Program-made: the position numbers and the translations under genes
Shown: piece after piece, positions 25,861-34,812 of the stretch
Numbering within the stretch: position 1 is the stretch's first letter
How the letters are laid out: the number at the start of each line of letters is the position of its first letter
Origin: Mariniphaga sp041686935
GTDB lineage: Bacteria; Bacteroidota; Bacteroidia; Bacteroidales; Prolixibacteraceae
Direction of reading: 5' to 3'
Length of the DNA stretch: 64,000 bases
NCBI GenBank assembly: GCA_041686935.1
Contig: JAWLCW010000004.1
Span: 267,416 to 331,415 of the forward strand
Notes under the pieces: model-generated
The model's database searches: none
Told to the model about the DNA's origin: nothing
What the model saw: only the letters and a program-made list of their open reading frames with translations

Positions 25861-27141
25861 ATGGACAGGAGATCATTCATTCAAAAAACAACATTGGGTA
25901 CAGCCGGAATGGTAACGGCTTTTCACATTCCGGCATTTGCCCAAAACCGGAAAATTAAAATCGGGTTGATTGGCGCCGGCTGGTACGGCATGGTTGTGGC
26001 TAAAGCGGCTTTGAAAGTTGGTGGTGTGGAACTTGTTGCCGTTTGTGATGTGGATTCCGAACACCTGAAAAACAGTGCTGCCGAACTGGAATCGTTGCAG
26101 GGAAGCAAACCCAAAGAATTCAAAGACTACCGCGAATTGCTGGATATGAAAGGCCTCGAAGCAGTAATAATCGGTACGCCTCCCCAGTGGCATGCCCTGC
26201 AGTTTGTAGATGCCTGCGAAAAGGGGCTCGATATTTTCTGCGAAAAACCGCTGGCTTACGATGTGGAAGAAGGCAAAGCCATGATAAAAGCTGTTGAAAA
26301 AGCCGGAAACATTGTTCAAATCGGTTTTCAGCGGCGGCAAAGTGCAGCCTTTCAAAAAGCCAAAGAGCTGATTCAGAATGGAACAACCGGTAAAATCCGT
26401 CAGGTTGGCGCGCAAATTCATTACGTTCCGGTGCATGAAGACACCACCATTCAGGACCCGCCGGCATCGCTCGACTGGGATACCTGGTGCGGACCGGCGC
26501 CAAAACTGCCTTACCGGCCAAATATTGGGCACAAAGCCTGGAGGCTTGAGAAGGAATATGGCAACGGTCATTTGGTTGACTGGGGCATTCACCACATCGA
26601 CATTATCCGCAAAACGCTAGACCTTGATGTGCCCAAATCTTTTCAAAGCGACGGCAGCCTGGATATTCTGAAAGGAAAAATTACCACACCCGATACGCTG
26701 AATGCGACGATGCATTTTGAGGAATGTCCGGTAATCTGGCAGCACAGGTTATGGGGAACCGGCGACTTGAATCCGCAGTTCAACAACGGCGTTTTCTTTT
26801 ACGGCGAAAAAGCCACCCTGTTTGCATCCGACAACAAGCTGGTTTTATTGCCGGCCGGAAGAAACCAGAGTCAGCAGGAGATGGATATTCCAACACCTGA
26901 TATGCAGGAAAAACACGTGGCCGATTTCATCGATGCAGTGAAGGCGAAAGATAAACGACTGCTGAGTTGCACCACCGAAGATGCCTGGAAGTCAACCACA
27001 ACGGTACAATTGGCTGCAGCCGCTTATTACACCGGCAGCGAAATAAAATGGGATGCTGCGGTTAAAACGGTTATTGATAATCCGGCGGCAGCAAAACTCC
27101 TGGCCCGAAAATACAGGGACGGATATCAAAGACCATCGTAA
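25861..27141 (+). CDS. Tat-exported Gfo/Idh/MocA oxidoreductase
   Basis: A 426-residue oxidoreductase with a twin-arginine leader (MDRRSFIQKTTLGTAG). The Rossmann fold starts at IGLIGAGWYGM (GxGxxG). The catalytic EKPLAYDV follows at about residue 129, and the later GIHHIDIIRKTLDLD supplies the His pair. Family members oxidise or reduce sugars with NAD(P); Tat-exported members carry the cofactor folded in. It is followed by an exported SMP-30-like lactonase and a second oxidoreductase, so sugar oxidation to a lactone and hydrolysis is plausible (inference). Confidence 0.92.
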   Translation: MDRRSFIQKTTLGTAGMVTAFHIPAFAQNRKIKIGLIGAGWYGMVVAKAALKVGGVELVAVCDVDSEHLKNSAAELESLQGSKPKEFKDYRELLDMKGLEAVIIGTPPQWHALQFVDACEKGLDIFCEKPLAYDVEEGKAMIKAVEKAGNIVQIGFQRRQSAAFQKAKELIQNGTTGKIRQVGAQIHYVPVHEDTTIQDPPASLDWDTWCGPAPKLPYRPNIGHKAWRLEKEYGNGHLVDWGIHHIDIIRKTLDLDVPKSFQSDGSLDILKGKITTPDTLNATMHFEECPVIWQHRLWGTGDLNPQFNNGVFFYGEKATLFASDNKLVLLPAGRNQSQQEMDIPTPDMQEKHVADFIDAVKAKDKRLLSCTTEDAWKSTTTVQLAAAAYYTGSEIKWDAAVKTVIDNPAAAKLLARKYRDGYQRPS

Positions 27142-27161
27142 AAATATAATAGTCTGAATAG

Positions 27162-27244
27162 TGTCAGTCTGAGCGTAGGCTTCCAATGGAATCACGTTGT
27201 GAGAAGACGATTGAAAACACACTTCGACTGCGCTCAGTGTGACA
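27162..27244. repeat. 83-bp inverted-repeat mini-element
   Basis: The ends TGTCAGTCTGAGCG (27162-27175) and CGCTCAGTGTGACA (27231-27244) are inverted repeats with two mismatches. The core includes CACTTCGACTGCGCTCAGTG. It fills the gap between the Tat oxidoreductase and the SMP-30 gene. I recall similar ACTTCGACTGCGCTCAGTGTGAC repeats as common intergenic elements in Bacteroidota. Confidence 0.7.
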
Positions 27245-27305
27245 TTAGATTTCAAACTTATAAGATTTGACAACAAAATAGAAATCGTATTATAAATTAT
27301 TAAAA

Positions 27306-28187
27306 ATGAAAATATTAACTATTGCTTTTTCCCTGTTGGTTTCTTTTACAGCTTTTTCACAAAAGAGCAGCATCATAGCAAAGAATGCTGAAATAAAAAA
27401 AGCCGGAACCGGTTATGCATTTACCGAAGGCCCGGCTGTAGCGTCGGACGGTAAGGTTTATTTTACCGACCAGCCCAACGACCGCATTTTTGTGTGGGAT
27501 GAAAAAGAGGGTGTTTCCCTGTGGCTGGAAGGTACACGCCGCTCCAACGGCATGTATTTCAACGCAAAGGGACAACTGGTAACCTGCGCCGATTTGTATA
27601 ATCAGTTGGGTTATTTCGATGAAAACAAGGAGTTTCATCTTATTCATGAAGGATACGACGGAAAACTGCTCAACGCACCCAATGACCTGTGGATTGCACC
27701 GGGTGGTGGAATATATTTTTCAGATCCCTATTATCACCGCAAATGGTGGGATGAAGGGAGAGGAGAAGAACAAGAAGTCCGCGGGGTATATTATCTGAGT
27801 CCGGAAGGAAAAATTACCCGGGTAATCGACGATTTTGTGCAACCCAACGGTTTAATTGGTACCCCTGACGGAAAAATATTATACGCAGCCGATATCAACG
27901 ACCGGAAAATCTGGAAGTACGATATTCAGCCCGATGGCTCTTTGGCCAATAAAACCTTTTTTGCACCCAATGGCTCCGACGGCATGACCCTCGACAATAA
28001 AGGCAACGTTTACCTTACCATGGGGAAAGTCTGGGTTTATTCACCGGACGGAGAACTGATTCAGGAAATTGAATTTCCCGAAAGTCCGGCGAATATCTGT
28101 TTCGGAGGCAAAAAAAGGAAAACCCTGTTTGTGACTGCGCGCACTTCTGTTTACACTTTGGAAATGAAGGTGAAAGGAGTGGATTGA
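27306..28187 (+). CDS. Exported SMP-30/gluconolactonase-like lactonase
   Basis: A 293-residue six-bladed beta-propeller with a Sec signal (MKILTIAFSLLVSFTAFSQ). Family marks are FTEGPAVASDGKVYFTD, the metal-binding NAPNDLWIAPGG with FSDPYY, and PNGSDGMTLDNKGNVYLT (split across about 85-240). These place the divalent-metal ligands (Glu, Asn, Asn, Asp) of sugar lactonases. The enzyme is predicted periplasmic and would open lactones made by a neighbouring oxidoreductase. Its stop overlaps the next ATG by one base (TGATG). Confidence 0.9.
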   Translation: MKILTIAFSLLVSFTAFSQKSSIIAKNAEIKKAGTGYAFTEGPAVASDGKVYFTDQPNDRIFVWDEKEGVSLWLEGTRRSNGMYFNAKGQLVTCADLYNQLGYFDENKEFHLIHEGYDGKLLNAPNDLWIAPGGGIYFSDPYYHRKWWDEGRGEEQEVRGVYYLSPEGKITRVIDDFVQPNGLIGTPDGKILYAADINDRKIWKYDIQPDGSLANKTFFAPNGSDGMTLDNKGNVYLTMGKVWVYSPDGELIQEIEFPESPANICFGGKKRKTLFVTARTSVYTLEMKVKGVD

Positions 28188-29191
28188 TGATAAAAACAGT
28201 GGTTTTGGGGTTTGGGTTTATGGGTAAAACCCACACCGGAAATATTCTGAAGAATCCCCATGCACAGTTGCTCGCTATTGTGGACAAAAACACAGACAAC
28301 ATTCAAAAAAACCTGAAAGAAGAATCGGGGAATTTTGCGACCGATTCGTTCAGTAAAGAAGAACTTGCCAGGGTGAACCTTTATACAGATTTTGCTGAAT
28401 GTCTGAATACCGAAAAACCCGATGTCTGTGTAATTGCGGTGCATACCAACCTCCACGTTGAAATGGCAAAACTGGCGCTCATTTCCGGTTGCCACCTATT
28501 CCTGGAGAAACCGTTAACACTCAACATAGAGGAGGGACAAAAGCTGATTGATTTGGCCCGTGCAAAAAACAAAATTCTGATGATTGGCCACGTGGTGCGG
28601 TTCATGCCTGCATACCAAACACTGAAAAACTGGATTGACAGCGAAGAATTTGGCCGGCTGGATTTTCTTTCCCTGTCGCGGTTTTCGGGCGTGCCTGCCT
28701 GGGGCCAGTGGAAAGACAAGCAGAAAGATTTCGGTTCCTCGGGCGGCGCATTGTTCGACCTCGTGATTCACGACATCGACTTTGCCCAGTGGGTTTGCGG
28801 TGTTCCAGAAAAAATCAGCGCCAACTGCCTGCCGGGCAAACTCAGCAACCACGATTATGTGTCAGGACTTTGGAGTTATGACAATTAAAATTTGCACGTA
28901 AAAATTGAGGGTGGAAACACCTTTCACACGGCCTATCCGTTCCAGGCCTCCTTTTCGGCAAGGTTCGAAAATGCCAGTGTTTTGTATTATCCGAAAGACC
29001 CGGAAAACATCATCGTAACAACCGATACCGAAACCACCTTAGTCCCTGCCGGCGATGCCAACCAAGGTTTTTCAGCGGAGCTGGATTATTTCGTTTCATG
29101 CATTGTGAAAAACAAACAGCCTGTAAAGTGTACCCCGGAATCGGCACTGGAGAGCATAAAGATTTGTTACAGGCATTTGAATAGATTTTGA
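28187..29191 (+). pseudogene. Gfo/Idh/MocA oxidoreductase gene interrupted by a TAA stop
   Basis: From the ATG at 28187 a 233-residue product covers the Rossmann domain (VVLGFGFMGKTHTGNIL, EKPLTLNIEEG at about 105) and half of the substrate domain, ending SGLWSYDN at a TAA (28886-28888). The same frame continues without break through HVKIEGGNTFHTAYPFQ to a TGA ending at 29191. Joined, it would be about 334 residues, the normal family length, with the homologous strand spanning the stop. One base change therefore truncates the enzyme; a TTG at 28892 could in principle allow restart. There is no signal peptide, unlike the copy at 25861. It overlaps the SMP-30 stop by one base. Confidence 0.88.
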
Positions 29192-29217
29192 AAGCGAATA
29201 AATTGGAATTATCTTTG
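29187..29217 (+). promoter_or_regulatory. Promoter of the ECF sigma gene (-33 TTTG, -7 TATCTTTG)
   Basis: TTTG at 29187-29190 and TATCTTTG (TAnnTTTG) at 29210-29217 are 19 bases apart, a good Bacteroidota primary-sigma promoter, 16 bases before the ATG at 29233. It overlaps the end of the interrupted oxidoreductase frame. Confidence 0.6.
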
Positions 29218-29232
29218 GTGCTTTCCAATTAA

Positions 29233-29841
29233 ATGAATTCGGACAAATTAATATGGGATGATTTTAGAAAGGGTGAAAATTACGCCCTTTCACATATTTA
29301 TTTTCAGCATGTGCAAATGCTTTACCGCTATGGAAAAAAGTTTTCGTCCGATGACGAACTGATAAAAGACACCATTCAGGATTTGTTCTTCGACTTGATT
29401 CGCACCCGCAAAAATCTGGGAGAAACGAACAATATTTCATTTTATCTGATGGCGTCTTTTCGCCGGAAACTGGCAAAAAGTTTCAATAATAAAATACCGC
29501 TCGACTATTCCGGCGACCCGGAGTTAACAGCAGAAATTGTATATTCTGCCGAACATGATATTATCGGTAAGGAAGAGTTAACGCAGCGGGAAGAAACCAT
29601 TAAAAAAGCACTGGCAGAACTCAGTCCAAAACAACGGGAAATTCTGTTTTATAAATTTACTTGTAATTTCGATTACGACCAGATTTGTGAAATCATGAAT
29701 CTGCAGTATGATTCGGCCCGGAAACAGGTTTCGCGGGCTCTGAAGGCTATGAAAGAAGTACTTTCCGGTTCGGAGCTCTATCTTTTTTTTGTTGGTATTC
29801 TCTCAGATAAGAAAAATTCTCCCGCTGATTCCGCAGAATAG
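29233..29841 (+). CDS. FecI-like ECF sigma factor of the SusC/D locus
   Basis: A 202-residue sigma factor with region 2 around LIKDTIQDLFFDLIRTRKNL and region 4 around LSPKQREILFYKF then YDQICEIMNLQYDSARKQVSRALK. It would be released by the FecR-like anti-sigma factor at 30053 when the SusC-type receptor with its STN domain binds ligand, and switch on the locus. It has its own promoter and is cut off from fecR by a strong terminator, so sigma and anti-sigma are separate transcription units unless there is readthrough. Confidence 0.9.
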   Translation: MNSDKLIWDDFRKGENYALSHIYFQHVQMLYRYGKKFSSDDELIKDTIQDLFFDLIRTRKNLGETNNISFYLMASFRRKLAKSFNNKIPLDYSGDPELTAEIVYSAEHDIIGKEELTQREETIKKALAELSPKQREILFYKFTCNFDYDQICEIMNLQYDSARKQVSRALKAMKEVLSGSELYLFFVGILSDKKNSPADSAE

Positions 29842-29948
29842 CGCAGATGTTTTATGCATTCCTTCCTGTCCACAAAACTCCAATTTCCGTCTTTTTTAAA
29901 AAAAGGGTATTTCTCTGCCCGAATTCATAGTTTAGGTTAGTTGGAAAC

Positions 29949-29979
29949 AGCGCTCTTTTTTTCGTGAGCGCTTTTTTTT
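29949..29979 (+). terminator. Intrinsic terminator after ECF sigma gene
   Basis: AGCGCTC (29949-29955) pairs perfectly with GAGCGCT (29966-29972), followed by a run of eight T residues. Confidence 0.88.
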
Positions 29980-30052
29980 AAAAAATGTTAAAAATTTTGT
30001 CCACAAAAAACCCAATCCGGCCTTTCTTTAAATGTAAACGACCAATAATTTA

Positions 30053-31288
30053 ATGAAATATCAACAGTATTTGAACTTTAGTCTGGAACAACTCCTCGAA
30101 GAAAAATCTTTTATTTCCTGGGTATTACATCAGGAAAACAAAGGAGAATGGGAAAAATTTCTTGCGTCTAACCCCGAATTCCGGCCAAAAGCAAAAAAAG
30201 CCCGCGAAATTATTTACCTTTTAAAGGACAATTACGATTTACTCGATGAAAATTCTGTTCTGGAAATCTGGAAAAACATCAACAAATACGAACAACTATA
30301 CAAGCAAAAAGTACGCAAATTAAAAATCAGAAGAAGGCTGAGTTTGGCTGCTTCTGTTTTACTTGTTATTTCGCTTGGCACGTTTGGTTACCTGTATTTA
30401 AATGAAAGGGACCAGGGCTATCAATTTGTTTCTTCGGGTGCACAACAAAGCAGCGAGGCCCGGATGGTACTCTCAACAGGAGAGGAGATTGCTTTAAAAA
30501 AGGACAACTCTACCATTGCACTGAATGACGCAACCAGTCAGGTAACGGTAAATGACAGTATAATAGATTTATCGGAAAACAAAAGCGCCGGGAAGCAAAC
30601 AGTACAAATGAATGAAGTGGTGATTCCTTATGGGAAAAAAACTGAATTGTTACTTGCCGACGGTACCAAAGTCTGGCTCAATGCCGGAAGCCGGCTGGCA
30701 TTTCCTTCCAGGTTTACCGGTAAAATTCGCGAAATTTACCTCGAAGGTGAAGCCTGTTTTCTGGTAGCAAAGAATGAAAATCAGCCGTTTGTTGTAAAGG
30801 CCGGAAATCTGAATGTGAAAGTCTTGGGAACCCACTTTAATATCTCTGCCTATCCGGCCGATGCATATATTGAAACCGTTTTGCTGGAAGGAAGTGTAGC
30901 CGTGGAAAAGCCGAAAACTTTTGGGCTGGTTAAGAGTGAGGTAGTATTAAAGCCCAGTCAAAAAGCCAGCTTTTTAAAAGAACAAAACGAATTTACAGTA
31001 ACCGACGAGCCCGACTTGGACTTATACATTGCCTGGACTTATGGCTGGCTAAAATACGACAAGGAGAGCCTTTGGTCAGTGCTGCGAAAAGTGGAACGGT
31101 ACTATAATGTGGAGGTTCAATTACCCGCCAATTACCCGGGCGATGATGAAATTACCGGAAAGCTTGACCTGAAAGAATCACTGGACGCAGTAATGGTTGT
31201 ATTGGCAGATGCTTCAGGATTTGAATACCGCATAAATGAAAATAAAGTGAATATTGAAAAAAAATTGAAAGAATTGCAACGAAAATAA
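30053..31288 (+). CDS. FecR-like transmembrane anti-sigma factor
   Basis: A 411-residue protein. It has a cytosolic N-terminal part (about 1-95), one membrane helix (LSLAASVLLVISLGTFGYLYL, about 99-120, split by its flanks), a periplasmic FecR domain (about 190-290, with LADGTKVWLNAGSRLAFPS and VKVLGTHFNISAY) and a C-terminal DUF4974 domain (about 325-400). It is expected to receive the signal from the STN domain of the SusC protein encoded next and to control the sigma factor at 29233. Length and domain order are standard. Confidence 0.93.
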   Translation: MKYQQYLNFSLEQLLEEKSFISWVLHQENKGEWEKFLASNPEFRPKAKKAREIIYLLKDNYDLLDENSVLEIWKNINKYEQLYKQKVRKLKIRRRLSLAASVLLVISLGTFGYLYLNERDQGYQFVSSGAQQSSEARMVLSTGEEIALKKDNSTIALNDATSQVTVNDSIIDLSENKSAGKQTVQMNEVVIPYGKKTELLLADGTKVWLNAGSRLAFPSRFTGKIREIYLEGEACFLVAKNENQPFVVKAGNLNVKVLGTHFNISAYPADAYIETVLLEGSVAVEKPKTFGLVKSEVVLKPSQKASFLKEQNEFTVTDEPDLDLYIAWTYGWLKYDKESLWSVLRKVERYYNVEVQLPANYPGDDEITGKLDLKESLDAVMVVLADASGFEYRINENKVNIEKKLKELQRK

Positions 31289-31308
31289 TATATGTCAAAA
31301 AAAAGAAG

Positions 31309-31340
31309 AAAACCGGAAGGCCTGCCCGCCCGCCGGTTTT
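31309..31340 (+). terminator. Hairpin between fecR-like and susC-like genes
   Basis: AAAACCGG (31309-31316) pairs with CCGGTTTT (31333-31340). The T-run is only four, so it may be a partial terminator that separates regulator from receptor expression. Confidence 0.5.
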
Positions 31341-31382
31341 CAGATAAATTTAAATTGTGTTTAATCTAAACAGTGTAAAAGT

Positions 31383-34300
31383 ATGAAAAAACTATGTAAG
31401 TTATTAAGCTTTTCAAGAGGAAGCTTGTTTAAAATTGGTTTAAAAATGAAACTACTAGCCGTTTTAATGTTCGCAATATTTGCGGTTTCGGCAGCCGATA
31501 GTTATTCCCAGGCTGTTACTTTCAGCTTAAAGCTAAAAGATGCTACTGTGAGAACAGTTTTCGATCACATCGAAGACCAAAGCGAGTTCATTTTACTTTA
31601 TAACGAAAAGTGGGTGGACGTAAATCGTCGGGTGGACATAGATGTTCAAAATGTGACCGTTGAAAAAGTGCTGGATCAAACCTTTGAAGGTACCGGGAAC
31701 ACATACAAAATTTACGATCGCCAGATTGTAGTTTTAAAGGATGAAAAAGCCGAATTACCAGCCGGTTTACAATTGCAAATTAATGATACTCAGATTGAAC
31801 AGCCTCAGCAAAAAGAGGTTTCAGGCAGAGTTACAGATTCTGGTGGACTGCCGTTGCCTGGTGTATCCGTCATTGTTAAAGGAACAACCATTGGAACGGT
31901 AACCAATTCAAACGGAGAGTTTTCACTTCGTGTTCCACAGAATGCTGAAATTTTACAACTTTCTTTTGTGGGTATGAAACCGCAGGAAATTGTAATTGGT
32001 GAAAGAACCAGTTTTTCTGTTACAATGGAAGAAGAAACATTTGGTATTGACGAGGTTGTAGCCATAGGATATGGCACTATTAAAAAAAGTGATATAACAG
32101 GTTCTGTTTCTTCTGTTGGTTCAGACGTAATTTCGGCATATCCTTCCATTGGTGCGATTCAGTCTTTGCAGGGAAGAGCTGCCGGACTCCAGATAACTGC
32201 CAACAATGGTGAACCCGGAGCTTCACAAAAAGTAAGGATTAGAGGCGGAACGTCAATTAATGCAAGCAGTGACCCGATTTTTGTTATCGACGGTTTTGTT
32301 GGGGCTGCCCTGCCACCGCCGGAAGATATTGAATCCATTGAAATTTTAAAGGATGTTTCGGCCACAGCTATTTATGGTTCCCGAGGCGCCAATGGTGTAA
32401 TAATGGTTACCACAAAACGCGGACGAACAGGAAAAGCCAGAATTGAATTGAATACTTCCTATTCTGTTCAAAACGAAATAAACCGGTTGGATTTATTAAA
32501 TGCAGATCAGTTTATGGATTACATCCGCGAAGCAAGGCCCAATATTGAACCGGCAGGGGGTAATACCGATTGGCAGAATGAAGTTTTCAGGACGGGCGCA
32601 GTTCAAAATTATCAGCTTTCTGTTTCAGGAGGAAATGAAGCCGTTAATTATTACGTTTCGGGTACTTATTTCGACCAGCAAGGTGTAATAATCAATTCAG
32701 CCTTTAATCGTTTCTCAATCACCAGCAACATTGATATTATAGCCAGTGAAAAATTTAAAATGGGAGTGAATTTGTTTGCCCAAAGAAATACAAAAGACGG
32801 GGTAAGGACTCAGGAAGGTTCCGGCGGGCTTACACCAGGCGTAATTTCCTCTGTGTTTAAGTTTGAACCAGACCAAAATATTTACAGACCGAATGGTACT
32901 TTTACAATTGGCCGGCTTCATGACCCGATTGATAACCCGTATGCCATTGCAACACAACTGGAAGATGAAGAAGTTAGTGATCGTTTTCAGGGAAATGCAT
33001 TTGGTGAATACCAATTGCTTGAACACCTGCGTTTCAGGACCACATTTGGAGCAACTACCAACAGCGGCAGAAGAGGCAGATATTCTCCTTCAACCCTCCA
33101 GGAAGGCAGAAATGTTGGTGGTGGTGATGCCAGAGTGGATGGATGGAAAAGTACACTTTTCCTGAACGAAAATTATCTGACCTACGATCGTACTTTTGAT
33201 GAAATTCACCATCTGACCGCAATGGCAGGGTATTCTTTCCAGTCATCTGTATCTGAAAGCTGGGGCGGAAGAAGTCAGGCTTTCATTACTGACGGAATTT
33301 CATACTGGAATTTAGGCTCAGGTGCCACACTTCAGGCTCCAAACTCAAGTTTGGTTGACTGGCGCACTTCTTCCTATTACGGAAGGTTGAACTATGCTTA
33401 TATGAGCCGGTACCTGTTGACTTTCACTGCAAGGTATGATGGTTCTTCAAACTTCAGCGCCAACAATAAATGGGCATTTTTCCCGTCAGGTGCTTTTGGC
33501 TGGAATATGAAAAATGAATCGTTTATGCAAAATGTGGACTGGATTAGTAACTGGAAATGGAGACTGAGTTATGGTTTTACCGGAAACCAGGCCATTTCAC
33601 CCTACGAAACACTGGCGCGTTTTTCTCCCGTATTTAGCGTAATTGGCGGCAATACAGTGAATGCAGCAAGGCCAACAACAGTTTCAAACCAAAATTTAAC
33701 CTGGGAAACAACATCGCAGTTAAATTTAGGGTTGGATATAGGATTTTTAAATGAAAGAATAGCCCTTACACTGGATGCATACCGCATGGTAACATCCGAC
33801 CTCCTTTTCTCTGTTCAGTTGCCCCAGTATTCGGGTTACACAAGCCAAATCAGAAATATTGGCGAAGTTGAGAACAAAGGTTTTGAAGCAATGGTTTCGT
33901 CCAGAAACTTAATCGGAGAATTCCAGTGGAAAATGGATGTTAATATTTCTGCAAACAGAAATAAAATTCTGACACTGCCTGGTGGCAATGATATTCAGTA
34001 CGGATCAGGCCCCGGCCATATGGTTGGATTAGGCAATACACAAATTTTACGTGAAGGAGAATCTGTGGGAGTTTTCTACGGCTGGATTTATGACGGTGTT
34101 TACCAGGAAGGCGATACATTTATTCCCGGCGGGGGCTTTGAACAAGCTGCCGGTGGAGAAAAATTCAGGGATATTGACGGAAGGGGAACTGACGGACAAC
34201 TCACCGGTCAGCCCAATGGAACTTTAAATAATGACGACAGAACAATCATTGGTAGTCCGCATCCCGATTTTATTTGGGGTTGGAACAATGACTTTAAATG

Positions 34301-34766
34301 GAAAAATTTTGATTTGAATTTGTTTTTCCAGGGATCGCAGGGGAATGATATCCTGAGTTATACTTTAATGGAACTTGACCTGATGGCCGGTATAAACAAT
34401 GCAACCACCAATGCACTGAATCGCTGGACTCCGCAAAATACCGATACGGATGTTCCAAGGGCTTTGGTAGGCCGCACACGTCGTGTTTCTACCCGTTGGA
34501 TTTATGATGGCAGTTATGTCAGGCTGAAAAACCTTTCTTTGGGTTACAACCTGCCGGCTTCTGTGCTGAGAGACCTGGGACTTTCCAAATTGAGGATTTA
34601 TGTTAGCGCGCAGAATATTTTTACGATTACAAATTATCCTGGATATGACGCTGAAGTAAATTACAATACTGGCGGTAGTACAAACGGTAACCGTAACCTG
34701 GGCCTTGATTATGGAAGTTATCCGAATGCCAAATCATACACAGTGGGTGTAAATCTTGGATTTTAA
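31383..34766 (+). CDS. SusC/RagA-type TonB-dependent receptor with STN domain
   Basis: A 1127-residue outer-membrane protein. It has a signal peptide (to about residue 43), an STN signalling domain (about 50-115, FSLKLKDATVRTVFDHI), a carboxypeptidase-like domain (about 145-220, GRVTDSGGLPLPGVSVIVKG), a plug (about 232-345, DEVVAIGYG, QSLQGRAAGLQI, VRIRGGTSINASSDPIFVID split) and a 22-strand barrel ending in Phe. The STN domain links it to the FecR/ECF pair upstream. With the SusD-like lipoprotein it imports oligosaccharides. Ligand not readable; neighbouring enzymes point to a rhamnose-containing glycan (inference). Confidence 0.96.
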   Translation: MKKLCKLLSFSRGSLFKIGLKMKLLAVLMFAIFAVSAADSYSQAVTFSLKLKDATVRTVFDHIEDQSEFILLYNEKWVDVNRRVDIDVQNVTVEKVLDQTFEGTGNTYKIYDRQIVVLKDEKAELPAGLQLQINDTQIEQPQQKEVSGRVTDSGGLPLPGVSVIVKGTTIGTVTNSNGEFSLRVPQNAEILQLSFVGMKPQEIVIGERTSFSVTMEEETFGIDEVVAIGYGTIKKSDITGSVSSVGSDVISAYPSIGAIQSLQGRAAGLQITANNGEPGASQKVRIRGGTSINASSDPIFVIDGFVGAALPPPEDIESIEILKDVSATAIYGSRGANGVIMVTTKRGRTGKARIELNTSYSVQNEINRLDLLNADQFMDYIREARPNIEPAGGNTDWQNEVFRTGAVQNYQLSVSGGNEAVNYYVSGTYFDQQGVIINSAFNRFSITSNIDIIASEKFKMGVNLFAQRNTKDGVRTQEGSGGLTPGVISSVFKFEPDQNIYRPNGTFTIGRLHDPIDNPYAIATQLEDEEVSDRFQGNAFGEYQLLEHLRFRTTFGATTNSGRRGRYSPSTLQEGRNVGGGDARVDGWKSTLFLNENYLTYDRTFDEIHHLTAMAGYSFQSSVSESWGGRSQAFITDGISYWNLGSGATLQAPNSSLVDWRTSSYYGRLNYAYMSRYLLTFTARYDGSSNFSANNKWAFFPSGAFGWNMKNESFMQNVDWISNWKWRLSYGFTGNQAISPYETLARFSPVFSVIGGNTVNAARPTTVSNQNLTWETTSQLNLGLDIGFLNERIALTLDAYRMVTSDLLFSVQLPQYSGYTSQIRNIGEVENKGFEAMVSSRNLIGEFQWKMDVNISANRNKILTLPGGNDIQYGSGPGHMVGLGNTQILREGESVGVFYGWIYDGVYQEGDTFIPGGGFEQAAGGEKFRDIDGRGTDGQLTGQPNGTLNNDDRTIIGSPHPDFIWGWNNDFKWKNFDLNLFFQGSQGNDILSYTLMELDLMAGINNATTNALNRWTPQNTDTDVPRALVGRTRRVSTRWIYDGSYVRLKNLSLGYNLPASVLRDLGLSKLRIYVSAQNIFTITNYPGYDAEVNYNTGGSTNGNRNLGLDYGSYPNAKSYTVGVNLGF

Positions 34767-34812
34767 AAGGGAAGTATAATTTGAATTATAAAATTTATAA
34801 AGCATTGACATT

